Assembly (NCBI GenBank): GCA_045592225.1
Contig: JAZNUH010000030.1
Span: 1-9,947, forward strand
DNA length: 9,947 nucleotides
Origin: JAZNUH01 sp045592225
GTDB taxonomy: Bacteria; Bacillota; Clostridia; UMGS1883; UMGS1540
Direction of reading: 5' to 3'
Positions 1 to 8,200 of this stretch are shown one piece after another (positions within the stretch are counted from its first letter, which is position 1; every line of letters starts with the position of its first letter). Both the position numbers and the translations under genes were made by a program. The notes beneath the pieces are model-generated. The model saw only the letters and a program-made list of their open reading frames with translations, searched no databases and was not told where the DNA came from.

Positions 1-646
1 CCTTTTAAGCCATGCATGTATAAAAAAGGGTATTGATGCAGAAAAAATTCTGCCCTTTGGTATTCCTATCCACGAAAAGTTTACCAAAAGTATGCCAAAA
101 GCCGAGGCAAGAGAAAAGCTGGGTATGGAAAACAGGGACACTGTTATGGTAATGATGGGCAGTATGGGCTTTGGTAATGTATACAATATTGTAAAGAAGA
201 TAGATACTCTTGATTTGGATTTTCAGATAATTTGTGTCTGTGGAAAGAACAAAAAGGCGCAGAAAAAGATTGAGAATATTAAAAACGCTAACCATAAAAT
301 ATACTGCCACGGTTTTGTTGACAATGTGGATGTTATGATGGATGCGGCTGATTTTATTGTAACCAAGCCGGGGGGACTTACTTCGTCTGAGTGTCTTGCA
401 AAAGGACTGCCTATGATGCTTTTAAATCCCATCCCGGGACAGGAAGACAGAAATATGGAGTTTTTAACAAACAACGGACTTGCAATGAAAATTACATCGA
501 CATACCCTGTTGATGAAGCAATTTATCAGTTTTTCTCAAACGAAAAACGACGTGAAACGCTGGGGCAGTCGATAAAATATTTAGGAAAGCCCGAGTCAAC
601 AAAAACACTCGGAGAGTTTGTACTGAGGCTTGGAAATGAAAATTAA
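1..646 (+). CDS. Processive diacylglycerol glycosyltransferase / MGDG synthase-like protein, C-terminal part (5' partial)
   Basis: The 3' part of a GT28-fold glycosyltransferase; the first complete codon starts at base 2 and about 214 residues are visible. The family (UgtP/MGDG synthase) transfers hexose from a UDP-sugar to diacylglycerol at the cytoplasmic face of the membrane, giving glycolipids that shape the bilayer and can anchor lipoteichoic acid. Visible support: a GIPIHEKF segment at the domain junction, a glycine-rich GSMGFG loop opening the C-terminal Rossmann domain, HGFVDNVDVMMDAAD, then the nucleotide-sugar binding signature TKPGGLTSSE followed by KGLPMMLLNPIPGQEDRN. The N-terminal acceptor-binding domain lies outside the window. 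The stop overlaps the next gene (cca) by 11 nt, so it is probably co-transcribed with it. The sugar (glucose or galactose) and the number of sugars added cannot be read from this fragment. Family assignment is firm; exact substrate is inference. Confidence 0.88.
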   Translation, partial: LLSHACIKKGIDAEKILPFGIPIHEKFTKSMPKAEAREKLGMENRDTVMVMMGSMGFGNVYNIVKKIDTLDLDFQIICVCGKNKKAQKKIENIKNANHKIYCHGFVDNVDVMMDAADFIVTKPGGLTSSECLAKGLPMMLLNPIPGQEDRNMEFLTNNGLAMKITSTYPVDEAIYQFFSNEKRRETLGQSIKYLGKPESTKTLGEFVLRLGNEN

Positions 647-1790
647 GGGTATCGCACGATATATCATAGAAACCCTTGAACAAAAAGGATATGAGGCTTA
701 TATAGTAGGCGGCTGCCTGCGTGATGAATGTATGGGCAGAGCATCGGACGATGTGGATGTTACCACCTCTGCAACCCCCGATGAGGTAAAGAACATTTTT
801 GACGACACGAGAGAAACAGGAATAAAGCACGGTACGGTGCTTGTATTACACGCGGGTGAGCACGCGGAGGTAACAACCTTTCGTACAGAAAGCAGTTACA
901 GTGACGGCAGACATCCTGATGAGGTTGTATTTGTAAAGGATATAAACAAGGACCTTGCCCGCAGGGATTTTACGATAAATGCAATGGCTTTTTCACCGGC
1001 ACGCGGGATGGTTGACCCGTTTGGCGGACGGGAGGACATACAAAAGAAAATAATACGAGCAGTGGGTGACCCCGAAAAAAGATTTGAGGAGGATGCCCTC
1101 CGTATTTTAAGGTGCGTGCGTTTTTCGGCGGTGCTGGACTTTGAAATTGAAGAAAAAACCGCAAGGGCAGCACAGCTTTTAAAAGACAATTTAAAGCTTG
1201 TCAGCAGAGAAAGAGTGTTTACAGAGCTTTACAAAACAATCTTACACGCAAACTATGAGCAGATGAAGTTTATGCTTTGCATAGCCGGGGATATTTTTCC
1301 AAATAATATTACCGACGAGAGTATAAAAGAGGCGGTAAGGGCGCAGTGTGCCGAGGCAAAGTGGGCATGGCTTTGCGGAGATAAAACAGGTGAGGTACTT
1401 TTAAAGCTTAAAAGCTCATCCCGTTTTATGAATGCGGCTAAAGAACTCAGCACGTACAGGGAACAGGAGATAAATGACCCGTGTGGGGTGTTTTACAAAC
1501 TTAAATATGTAACACCTATGCAGCTGGCAGATTATAAAAATGATAAAAAAATACTTGATGAATATAACAGGGCGACAGCACAAAACCGTCCTCTTTATCC
1601 GTCGGAACTGGCGGTGGACGGTAGATTTATTCAAAGCCTCGGCTTTAAAAACGAGGAGATAGGGAAAATACAAAAGATGCTATTTGAACACATACTTATC
1701 CATCCGGAGGACAATAATATAGAAAGCCTTACCGGGGTTATCGAAAGGAGTAAAGCAGTTTGGAAACAATCATCCTTAAACAGGGAATAA
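636..1790 (+). CDS. cca: CCA tRNA nucleotidyltransferase (class II)
   Basis: Adds or repairs the 3'-terminal CCA of tRNAs in the cytoplasm without a nucleic acid template. From the ATG at 636 it is 384 aa. Class II motifs are in order: VGGCLRD (residues 24-30) with the nucleotidyltransferase GG, catalytic carboxylates in DDVDVTTSA (D39/D41), the RRDFTINAMA block (109-118), and EEDALRILR (151-159), which holds the EDxxR that reads the incoming base. The C-terminal helical domain ends with the typical YPSELAVDG...GFKNEEIG...EHILIHPEDN pattern. ATG 636 is preferred over the in-frame TTG at 630 because GAGG (625-628) is 7 nt from the ATG but 1 nt from the TTG. The gene overlaps the upstream glycosyltransferase by 11 nt and the downstream M16 gene by 31 nt. 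Partial A-only or CC-only activity and poly(A) polymerase are alternatives in this superfamily; as no second copy is seen here, full CCA addition is the simplest reading. Confidence 0.93.
   Translation: MKIKGIARYIIETLEQKGYEAYIVGGCLRDECMGRASDDVDVTTSATPDEVKNIFDDTRETGIKHGTVLVLHAGEHAEVTTFRTESSYSDGRHPDEVVFVKDINKDLARRDFTINAMAFSPARGMVDPFGGREDIQKKIIRAVGDPEKRFEEDALRILRCVRFSAVLDFEIEEKTARAAQLLKDNLKLVSRERVFTELYKTILHANYEQMKFMLCIAGDIFPNNITDESIKEAVRAQCAEAKWAWLCGDKTGEVLLKLKSSSRFMNAAKELSTYREQEINDPCGVFYKLKYVTPMQLADYKNDKKILDEYNRATAQNRPLYPSELAVDGRFIQSLGFKNEEIGKIQKMLFEHILIHPEDNNIESLTGVIERSKAVWKQSSLNRE
1744..1750 (+). promoter_or_regulatory. Ribosome binding site that fixes a TTG start
   Basis: AAAGGAG lies inside the 3' end of cca, 9 nt before the TTG at 1760. 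No ATG or GTG lies at a suitable distance in that frame, and the conserved N-terminus (METIILKQGIKLHILP) begins at the TTG. This supports a TTG start and a 31-nt overlap with cca. Confidence 0.8.
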
Positions 1791-3010
1791 AACTTCATAT
1801 ATTGCCTGACAGTAAATTTAAAAACTTTCGTGCAGGAGTGTATATGAGCACACCGCTTACAAGAGAAACAGCAGCAAAAAATGCCTTTGTTGCACGTATT
1901 ATGAGGAGCGGAACAAAAAGCTTTCCCGATAAGCGAAGCATAAATATGCGCCTTGAAGAGCTTTACGGTGCGTCACTTTTTACGGGTGTGGAAAAGATGG
2001 GCGAGCGCCACGTGGTTAAGCTGTGGATTGATGCTCTTGCAGACAGATATATAGAAAATGAAAGCATTTTGCAAAGTGTGTTTGACTTTCTTGAAGAGGC
2101 TCTTCTGCACCCGGTTTTTGATTCTGCAGAAAGAGAAAAGCAGGCGCTTATTGACGAAATAAGAGCAACTGTGAACGATAAAAGAAAATACGCCCTTACC
2201 CGTTGCGTGGAGGAAATGTGTAAAAGTGAGCCTTACGGCACACCAACATACGGCAGGGAAGAGGATGTTTTAAAGCTTGACGGTAAAATTGCGTGTGAGT
2301 ACCACGGCAGGCTTATAAATACAGCGCCCATTGATATTTTTGTAATAGGTGCATTTGACAAAGCCGCAGTGCTGGATGAATGCACAAAGCTTTCGGAAAA
2401 GCTTTGCGCAAGAGAGGAAAAGTATGCAGATACCTGTCAGAAGGCGGCTCCCGAACAGGTAAACTATGTTACCGACAGGGAAAATGTAACACAGGGCAAG
2501 CTTGTAATAGGCTACCGTGTACCTGCGGACTGTGATAATGTATATCCTCTTATGGTATATAATGCGGTGTTTGGCGGAGGAACATCATCAAAGCTTTTCA
2601 ACAATGTACGCGAGAAATTAAGCCTTTGCTATTATGCGTCCAGTATTTTTTACCGCAAAAAGGGACTTATAATGGTGCAGGCAGGGATAGATTTCGACAA
2701 ATACCAAAAAACCTTTGACGAAATAGTTGTACAAAGCGAGGATATAAAAGCAGGCAGAATCAGCGATGAGGAGTTTGGCGGTGCCGTGCTTGGAATTGTA
2801 AATGCTCTTCGCTCGTATAAAGATGATCTCGGACAGCTTATGAGCTATTACAGCGCGCAGATAGGAGAGGACATAACAGACATTGACGAAAAAATAGAAA
2901 AAATTTTATCGGTAAAAATGGAACAAATCATACAGGTTGCACGTCAAATAAGTATGGATACAGTATATTTTTTAAGCGGCAACGGAACGGAGAGTGACAA
3001 TGAAGGTTAA
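1760..3010 (+). CDS. M16 family peptidase homologue lacking the zinc motif (YmfF-like)
   Basis: A 416-aa member of the M16 (insulinase/pitrilysin) family, matching the YmfF type of Firmicutes; databases label this family as associated with EF-P 5-aminopentanol modification. M16 proteins are two-domain metallopeptidases, often heterodimers of one active and one inactive subunit. Where the HxxEH zinc motif should stand, this protein has AFVARIMRSGTKSFPDKRS (about 42-60), followed by the family's RLEELYGASL (64-73), so it should not bind catalytic zinc. The C-terminal half keeps the M16 FGGGTSSKLFNNVREKLSLCYY region (271-292) with the conserved Arg (R284) and Tyr (Y291/Y292) used for substrate carboxylate binding. 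The TTG start is supported by a strong ribosome binding site. It overlaps cca by 31 nt and the next gene by 11 nt. Inference: it is the non-catalytic partner of the next gene's product. The substrate is unknown. Confidence 0.85.
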   Translation: METIILKQGIKLHILPDSKFKNFRAGVYMSTPLTRETAAKNAFVARIMRSGTKSFPDKRSINMRLEELYGASLFTGVEKMGERHVVKLWIDALADRYIENESILQSVFDFLEEALLHPVFDSAEREKQALIDEIRATVNDKRKYALTRCVEEMCKSEPYGTPTYGREEDVLKLDGKIACEYHGRLINTAPIDIFVIGAFDKAAVLDECTKLSEKLCAREEKYADTCQKAAPEQVNYVTDRENVTQGKLVIGYRVPADCDNVYPLMVYNAVFGGGTSSKLFNNVREKLSLCYYASSIFYRKKGLIMVQAGIDFDKYQKTFDEIVVQSEDIKAGRISDEEFGGAVLGIVNALRSYKDDLGQLMSYYSAQIGEDITDIDEKIEKILSVKMEQIIQVARQISMDTVYFLSGNGTESDNEG

Positions 3011-4274
3011 AAAGTATGACATTATAAATGAACAGGTGTTCTCAAAGGTTCATGAAAGCGGCTTGAAAGTTTACATTATGCCCAAAAAGGGTTTTGGTAA
3101 AAGCTATGCCACCTTTGCCACCAATTTCGGCTCGGTGGACAATGTGTTTATGTGTGACGGGGAAAAGGTTACTCTGCCTGACGGAATTGCCCATTTTCTT
3201 GAACACAAGGTATTTGAAGAGCCTGACTATAATGTATTTGCGGAATTTTCAAAGCTTGGTGCTTCGGCAAATGCCTATACCTCCTTTGACCTGACAACAT
3301 ATCTGTTTTCGGCGACAGAAAACTTTTATGAAAGCCTTAAAATACTGCTCAGCTATGTTCAGAACCCGTATTTCACAGATGAAAATGTAAAAAAAGAGCA
3401 GGGCATTATCGGTCAGGAAATTGGAATGTATGACGATGACCCCGAATGGAATGTATTTTTCAATATGCTTCGTGCAATGTATAAAAGGCACAGTATAAAT
3501 ATTGATATTGCGGGAAGTGTGGAGTCTATATCGGAAATCACAAAGGAAACTCTCTATAAATGCTATAACAGCTTTTACAACCCTGCAAATATGATTTTGT
3601 TTGTGGTGGGTGACGTTGAACCCGACAGAATATGGGCAACGGTGGAAGAGTGCATAAAGGTAAATCCGCGCCCCGAGGTTAAGGTAATAAGAGAAAGTGA
3701 ACCCGACGAAATAAATATACCCGAAATCACACAGAATTTTTGTGTTGCAAAACCTATATTCTGTATGGGGTTTAAGGAAAAGCCTATGGAAAATCCTGTA
3801 TGGGCAGATGCGGTTTACACACTTTTGCTTGAAATGCTTTTTGGTAAAAGCTCAAAGCTTTATCAGTCACTTTATAATGACAGTCTGGTAAATGCCTCTT
3901 TTTCGGCTAGTTACTCGGCAGGAAAGGAATATGCTTTTGTTGAAATGAGCAGCGAGTCGGACCACCCGGAAAAGGTAAGAGATAAAATTCTGGAATATGT
4001 AGCGGAAACAAAGCGGAAGGGACTTTCAAAGGATGATTTCGAAAGGGTAAAACGCTCACTTTACGGAAAGGTTTTACGCTCACTTAACAATGTAGACGCT
4101 ATTGCAAGCGAGTTTATATCAATGCTGATGCGCGGAGGCGATTACCCCGAATTTGCGCAAACCATCAGCAAGGTAACATTTGAGGATGTTGAAAATCTGC
4201 TTCAAAGCGCACTTGATGAAACAAAATGTGTACTTTCTGTTGTCAAAGCAGCAGAGGAAGGGTGTGAAGATTAA
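3000..4274 (+). CDS. M16 family zinc peptidase (YmfH-like), catalytic partner
   Basis: A 424-aa M16 metallopeptidase of the YmfH type. It has the inverted zinc motif HFLEH (residues 65-69; H65 and H69 as ligands, E68 as catalytic base) followed by KVFEEPDYNVF, and a downstream EQGIIGQEIGMYDDDP block in which E140 is the likely third ligand. The C-terminal domain has the family's FGKSSKLYQSLYNDSL segment. No signal peptide is present, so it should act in the cytoplasm. ATG 3000 is chosen over GTG 2994 because GGAG (2989-2992) is 7 nt from the ATG and only 1 nt from the GTG. It overlaps the YmfF-like gene by 11 nt and shares one base with lgt (TAATG), consistent with coupled translation and a heterodimer with the YmfF-like protein. 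Similar M16 pairs occur in peptide-antibiotic clusters (AlbE/AlbF), but no precursor or modification gene is present here. Catalytic potential is firm; substrate unknown. Confidence 0.9.
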   Translation: MKVKKYDIINEQVFSKVHESGLKVYIMPKKGFGKSYATFATNFGSVDNVFMCDGEKVTLPDGIAHFLEHKVFEEPDYNVFAEFSKLGASANAYTSFDLTTYLFSATENFYESLKILLSYVQNPYFTDENVKKEQGIIGQEIGMYDDDPEWNVFFNMLRAMYKRHSINIDIAGSVESISEITKETLYKCYNSFYNPANMILFVVGDVEPDRIWATVEECIKVNPRPEVKVIRESEPDEINIPEITQNFCVAKPIFCMGFKEKPMENPVWADAVYTLLLEMLFGKSSKLYQSLYNDSLVNASFSASYSAGKEYAFVEMSSESDHPEKVRDKILEYVAETKRKGLSKDDFERVKRSLYGKVLRSLNNVDAIASEFISMLMRGGDYPEFAQTISKVTFEDVENLLQSALDETKCVLSVVKAAEEGCED

Positions 4275-5110
4275 TGAATATTATAGAATTTCCCGCTATT
4301 GGTATTAAGCTTACACTGAATCGTATAGCTTTTTCCATACCGTTTATAAACGGGGGTATTCACTGGTATGCGGTACTGATAATTGCAGGCATTATAATTG
4401 CTACCTTTGTGTGCGAGCGTGAGCTTGACAGGCTGGGTGAAAGACAGGACAATATTTACGACCTGCTTTTGTGGTGCATTCCTGCCGCGGTAATCGGAGC
4501 AAGGCTTTACTATGTGCTGTTCAGTCTGGAAAGCTATATTCAAAATCCTATGAAGATATTTGCAATATGGGAGGGTGGACTTGCCATATACGGCGGTGTT
4601 ATAGCCGCATTTCTTGTAGTGGTAATCTACTGCAGAAGGAAAAAGCTTAGCATAATGCGTTATCTGGATGTGGGTGCTTACGGCTTTCTTATCGGTCAGA
4701 TTATAGGCAGATGGGGAAACTTTGTAAACGGTGAGGCATTTGGCGGTGAGACAACTCTTCCCTGGGGAATGAGCATTAACGGTGCACCCCCTGTACACCC
4801 CACATTTTTATATGAATCACTGTGGAATCTTATAGGCTTTTTGTACATATGGCTTACAAGAAAGAAAAAGGGCTTTGACGGCAGGGCAATAAGCTTATAC
4901 CTTATATGGTACGGAATAGGCAGATTCATGATAGAAGGATTGCGCACAGACAGTCTTATGCTTGGCAATCTGCGTATATCACAGCTTGTTTCGGTTGTGG
5001 CTGTAATTGCCGGGGTAATCTGCTATTTTATCTGCAAAAACAGGCACAGAAACAAAATGGAAGAGGCAGAGGCAGCGGAGGAAGAGACGCAGGACAATAT
5101 TAAGGAATAA
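4274..5110 (+). CDS. lgt: Prolipoprotein diacylglyceryl transferase
   Basis: An integral membrane enzyme of 278 aa that moves diacylglycerol from phosphatidylglycerol to the lipobox cysteine of prelipoproteins, the first step of lipoprotein maturation. Visible family features: the GGIHWYAVLI opening of the first helix, VIGARLYYVLF (73-83), WEGGLAIYGG (99-108), the Lgt signature GRWGNFVNGEAFGG (145-158; R146, N149, E154), HPTFLYESLWN (175-185), and GRFMIEGLRTD (216-226) with conserved arginines. Several hydrophobic helices cover nearly all of it, ending in a short charged, Glu-rich cytoplasmic tail (about 255-278). Y106 sits where E. coli Lgt has His103; I believe this change also occurs in other clostridia. 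The start ATG shares its A with the upstream stop codon, and only weak purine-rich sequence precedes it, so translation is probably coupled. It is the last gene of the overlapping block. Confidence 0.95.
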   Translation: MNIIEFPAIGIKLTLNRIAFSIPFINGGIHWYAVLIIAGIIIATFVCERELDRLGERQDNIYDLLLWCIPAAVIGARLYYVLFSLESYIQNPMKIFAIWEGGLAIYGGVIAAFLVVVIYCRRKKLSIMRYLDVGAYGFLIGQIIGRWGNFVNGEAFGGETTLPWGMSINGAPPVHPTFLYESLWNLIGFLYIWLTRKKKGFDGRAISLYLIWYGIGRFMIEGLRTDSLMLGNLRISQLVSVVAVIAGVICYFICKNRHRNKMEEAEAAEEETQDNIKE

Positions 5111-5144
5111 TTACAGGTGTAGAAAAAAATAATTACAAAAGAAA

Positions 5145-5197
5145 AATCACAGTTGACGTTAGGTCAGCATTTATGATACACTAAAAAGCAATCACAG
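5145..5197 (+). repeat. Direct repeat AATCACAG bracketing a promoter
   Basis: The octamer AATCACAG occurs at 5145-5152, directly against the -35 box of the SLH gene promoter, and again at 5190-5197, just downstream of the expected transcription start. The copies are in the same orientation with 45 bp between their starts, about four helical turns. They could be a regulator's paired sites or chance; nothing further in the sequence identifies a protein. Confidence 0.3.
5153..5182 (+). promoter_or_regulatory. Sigma-A type promoter of the SLH protein gene
   Basis: TTGACG (5153-5158) is a 5/6 match to the -35 consensus. After 18 bp comes TACACT (5177-5182), preceded by the extended -10 TGA (5174-5176). 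It lies in the only non-coding gap after lgt and is followed by a long leader and a very good ribosome binding site. The likely start of transcription is near 5189. No hairpin terminator separates it from lgt, so some read-through from the upstream block is possible. Confidence 0.7.
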
Positions 5198-5215
5198 GAT
5201 ATGGTTGCAGTATAT

Positions 5216-5222
5216 AAGGAGG
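5216..5222 (+). promoter_or_regulatory. Strong ribosome binding site of the SLH protein gene
   Basis: AAGGAGG is a full match to the anti-Shine-Dalgarno sequence, 7 nt before the ATG at 5230. It is the best site in the window and suggests high translation, as expected for an abundant surface protein. Confidence 0.85.
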
Positions 5223-5229
5223 AATATTC

Positions 5230-8200
5230 ATGAGAAAGTTTACCAAAATACTGTCATTGATTTTGGCGGCGGCAATGCTGTTCTCGGTAACTGCACTGGC
5301 AGCAACACCCACCACAAAAACAACGACAACCACAGCAAGCAGCACTTTATCGGATATAGACTATGATACAGTTGTTGGTAAAGCGGTTGAAAAGCTTGTA
5401 AAGCTTGGTATTATCAACGGTTATGAGGACGGCACATACAAGCCCAACAATACCGTTACACGTGGTGAAATGGCAAAGATAATAGCAGCTTTTTCAAACA
5501 AACCTGAGGAGCTTGAAACCCTGCTGACAAGCTTTAAGGGTCTCAGCTCAGGCTTTCCCGATGTTGATGATATAAATCACTGGTCAAAAAGTTACATCAA
5601 TATTGCATCCAGCCAGAAGATAGTTGTAGGCTATGAGGACGGCACATTCCGTCCTGATGCAGAGGTAACCTATGTTCAGGTTGTTAAAATGATTGTTTGT
5701 GCGCTGAACTACGGCACAGTTGCAGAAAGCAAGCAGCAGAAGGACGCACCCTGGTATCAGGGATACATGGCGGTTGCTGCTGAAAAGGGCATTACAAAAA
5801 ATGCAAATGTAAACAATCAGGAAGACCCTGCGTCCCGTGGCACAGTTGCAATACTTATTGCAAACGCACTTGATGTTGTTCCGGCAAATATAAGCGCAAC
5901 AGGTACTGTTACTACCAAGCCCAGCACCGGCACCGGTGGCGGTGGCGGTGGCGGCGGCGGAAATAAAAAAGGCCAGACCGCGCTTGAACAGCTTCAGGGC
6001 AAGGAAGAGGTAGAAGGTATTGTTACAGCTGTTTACCAGACAGGACTTAAAACCGGCGCACCCGGACTTAAGAACAGACATATAAAGGTTGAAACAAAAG
6101 ACGGCGAAAAGGAATTTGAGGTTGACAAGTCGGTAGACACATATTCACTGCTTGGTCGCCGTATTGAAGCATATTCTGAAGACGGTGAGTTTGCAGAAGA
6201 TGCTGATATGCTGACAGAAATTACAAGATCCAAGAAAAATACAGTATCCAATATAAATATCGAACTGGTTGAGGATGTTGATGCAACAGGCATCACATAC
6301 TATCCCGACGAAAACTCCAAAAAGAAAACAAGCAAGTTTGACAGCAAGGTAAGCCTTATTTACAACGGTAAAGCGCTTACAGAATGGACAGAAGAGATTT
6401 TTGATAATATCAAGTCGGGTAGTATTACCCTGGTTGAAAACAACTTTGACAGCCTCATAGACGTTGTATTTATTGTATCCTACAAGATATATGTAGTAAA
6501 CACATACGACAAGACAGGTGATGATGTTCAAATTTTTTCAATGTATGACGGCGGCACACTGACCATCCCCACAGAAAGCAGCAGTGACTATATCTTTACA
6601 TTCAGAAGAGATAACACAGATATGAGTCCTTCAGCAGTTGCTAAATGGGATGTTATAAGCGTAATGCAGTCCGACCCTGCATCCGCGGGTAAGCCTGTAT
6701 GGAAGGGTGTTGTAACCCGTACAAAGGTTTCAAACAGAATGACAGTTGTTGATACAGATTCTGTTACAATAGGTAACAAGGAATACCAGTTCTCATATAT
6801 TTTTGCTGACTATACAGGAACAAAAACTTCCTTCACTGCAAACGATGTAGGTTCTACAAGAACAGTTTACCTCGACCACGAAGGTAAAATTGCAGCAGCA
6901 AACACTACCTCATCAAGTACAAAATCAGCCACATCGGTAGGCTATCTTATAAACGCAGAAAAGGAAGAAGGCATTGACGGAAAAGGCTCTGTTCAGCTTT
7001 ACGGTATTACAGGCACAACAAAGGAAAGACTTCTCCAGCTGGCAGACAAGGTATGGATTGACGGTGTTGAGTATACAGATGTTACACTGATGCTTGAAAA
7101 GCTGCGTGATACCGCAATAATTGCAAACCAGACAAAGGATACAGACGGTGACGGTAATTACGATGTCAGTGTATCACTTACTCCTTACTCACAGATGGTA
7201 ATATACACAGTAAACGAAGCAAAACGTGTTGAAAAAATAGATACTGTTGTTGCAAATGCAAGTGTATCTGAGGATGATCTGGTGCAGACATTGCCCTTCC
7301 CCTCTCCCGAAAACACAAGGGAAGATAAGACATTCTACTATGGCAGCAGCGGTCAGTTTGTAAAGGCTGACGGCATTGCCACACAGGTGCTTGTTAATTC
7401 ATCCACAAAGGTTCTGTTGATTCCTGAAGATGTTGAAGACATTGATAATATAACAATCAAGTCATATTCAAGTGCGTTTTCCGTAGGTAAATCCTACCGC
7501 ATTGAAGCATACAACATAAACGCCGTTGACGTTGCAAAGTATGTGATAGTATACACAGGAACAGGTGAAGAAGAATTTACAGACCAGGCTCCCTTTGCAC
7601 TTCTTACACAGTCTGTTGTTACAAAGAACACGGCGGATGGTCCTGTTGACAGTATGACAGGTTATACCTTGAAGGGTGATGCTATTAACGATTTACGTTC
7701 TGCAAGAAGCGGTATTATGACAGGCTATGTAGAAGGCGAAATTATAACATACCTCACCAACACCGATGAGGCTGTTAAAAAGGTTAAGGATGTTCTGAGA
7801 ATTGTAGACGGCAAGCCGGTTCTTTGCTATGACAGAACGGCGGGCGCTGAAAACTATGACCGTCTCCGTCCGCTTGATACGGCTGCTGAAGCAAGAGAAG
7901 AACGTATCTTCATGGTGGACGACACAGTGCGTACACCAAACAACTCCTATAACAGATTCTATTTTGGTACAGTAATCGGTAAGGTTGACAACGTAATCAA
8001 AGTAAACAACACACTGTCTACCGATACAAACGGAATAGACAAGAACGCACTCAGCGAAAACTTTACCATTTCAAATACAACCATGGTTTATCTGTACGAT
8101 GAAAAGACAGGTACATTGACAACCAATGTGAACTATGACGAAAGCATAAAAGCATATACTGACCTTGAAAAGGCATCAGGTGCGGATGTGACAACATCTT

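Noticed and set aside
630..635. In-frame TTG as the start of cca, two codons before the ATG
   Set aside because: The GAGG ribosome binding site would be only 1 nt away; its spacing fits the ATG at 636.
1165..1420. Near-palindromes around AAGCTT (for example near 1180 and 1400)
   Set aside because: They come from frequent Lys-Leu codons (AAG CTT) next to AT-rich sequence inside cca, and the arms are imperfect.
2994..2999. In-frame GTG as the start of the YmfH-like gene
   Set aside because: GGAG would be 1 nt away; it is 7 nt from the ATG at 3000.
1760..4274. M16 pair as part of a peptide-antibiotic (AlbE/AlbF-like) cluster
   Set aside because: No precursor peptide, radical SAM or transporter gene is nearby; the neighbours are housekeeping genes.
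5106..5138. Repeated ATAATTACA at 5108 and 5130 as a terminator after lgt
   Set aside because: The possible stem is six A-T pairs only, with no T-tract; it is too weak to call.
5584..6081. 165-codon open frame on the minus strand
   Set aside because: It is antisense to the SLH protein gene, rich in Cys and Asn as expected from reversed codons, and has no convincing ribosome binding site or family match.
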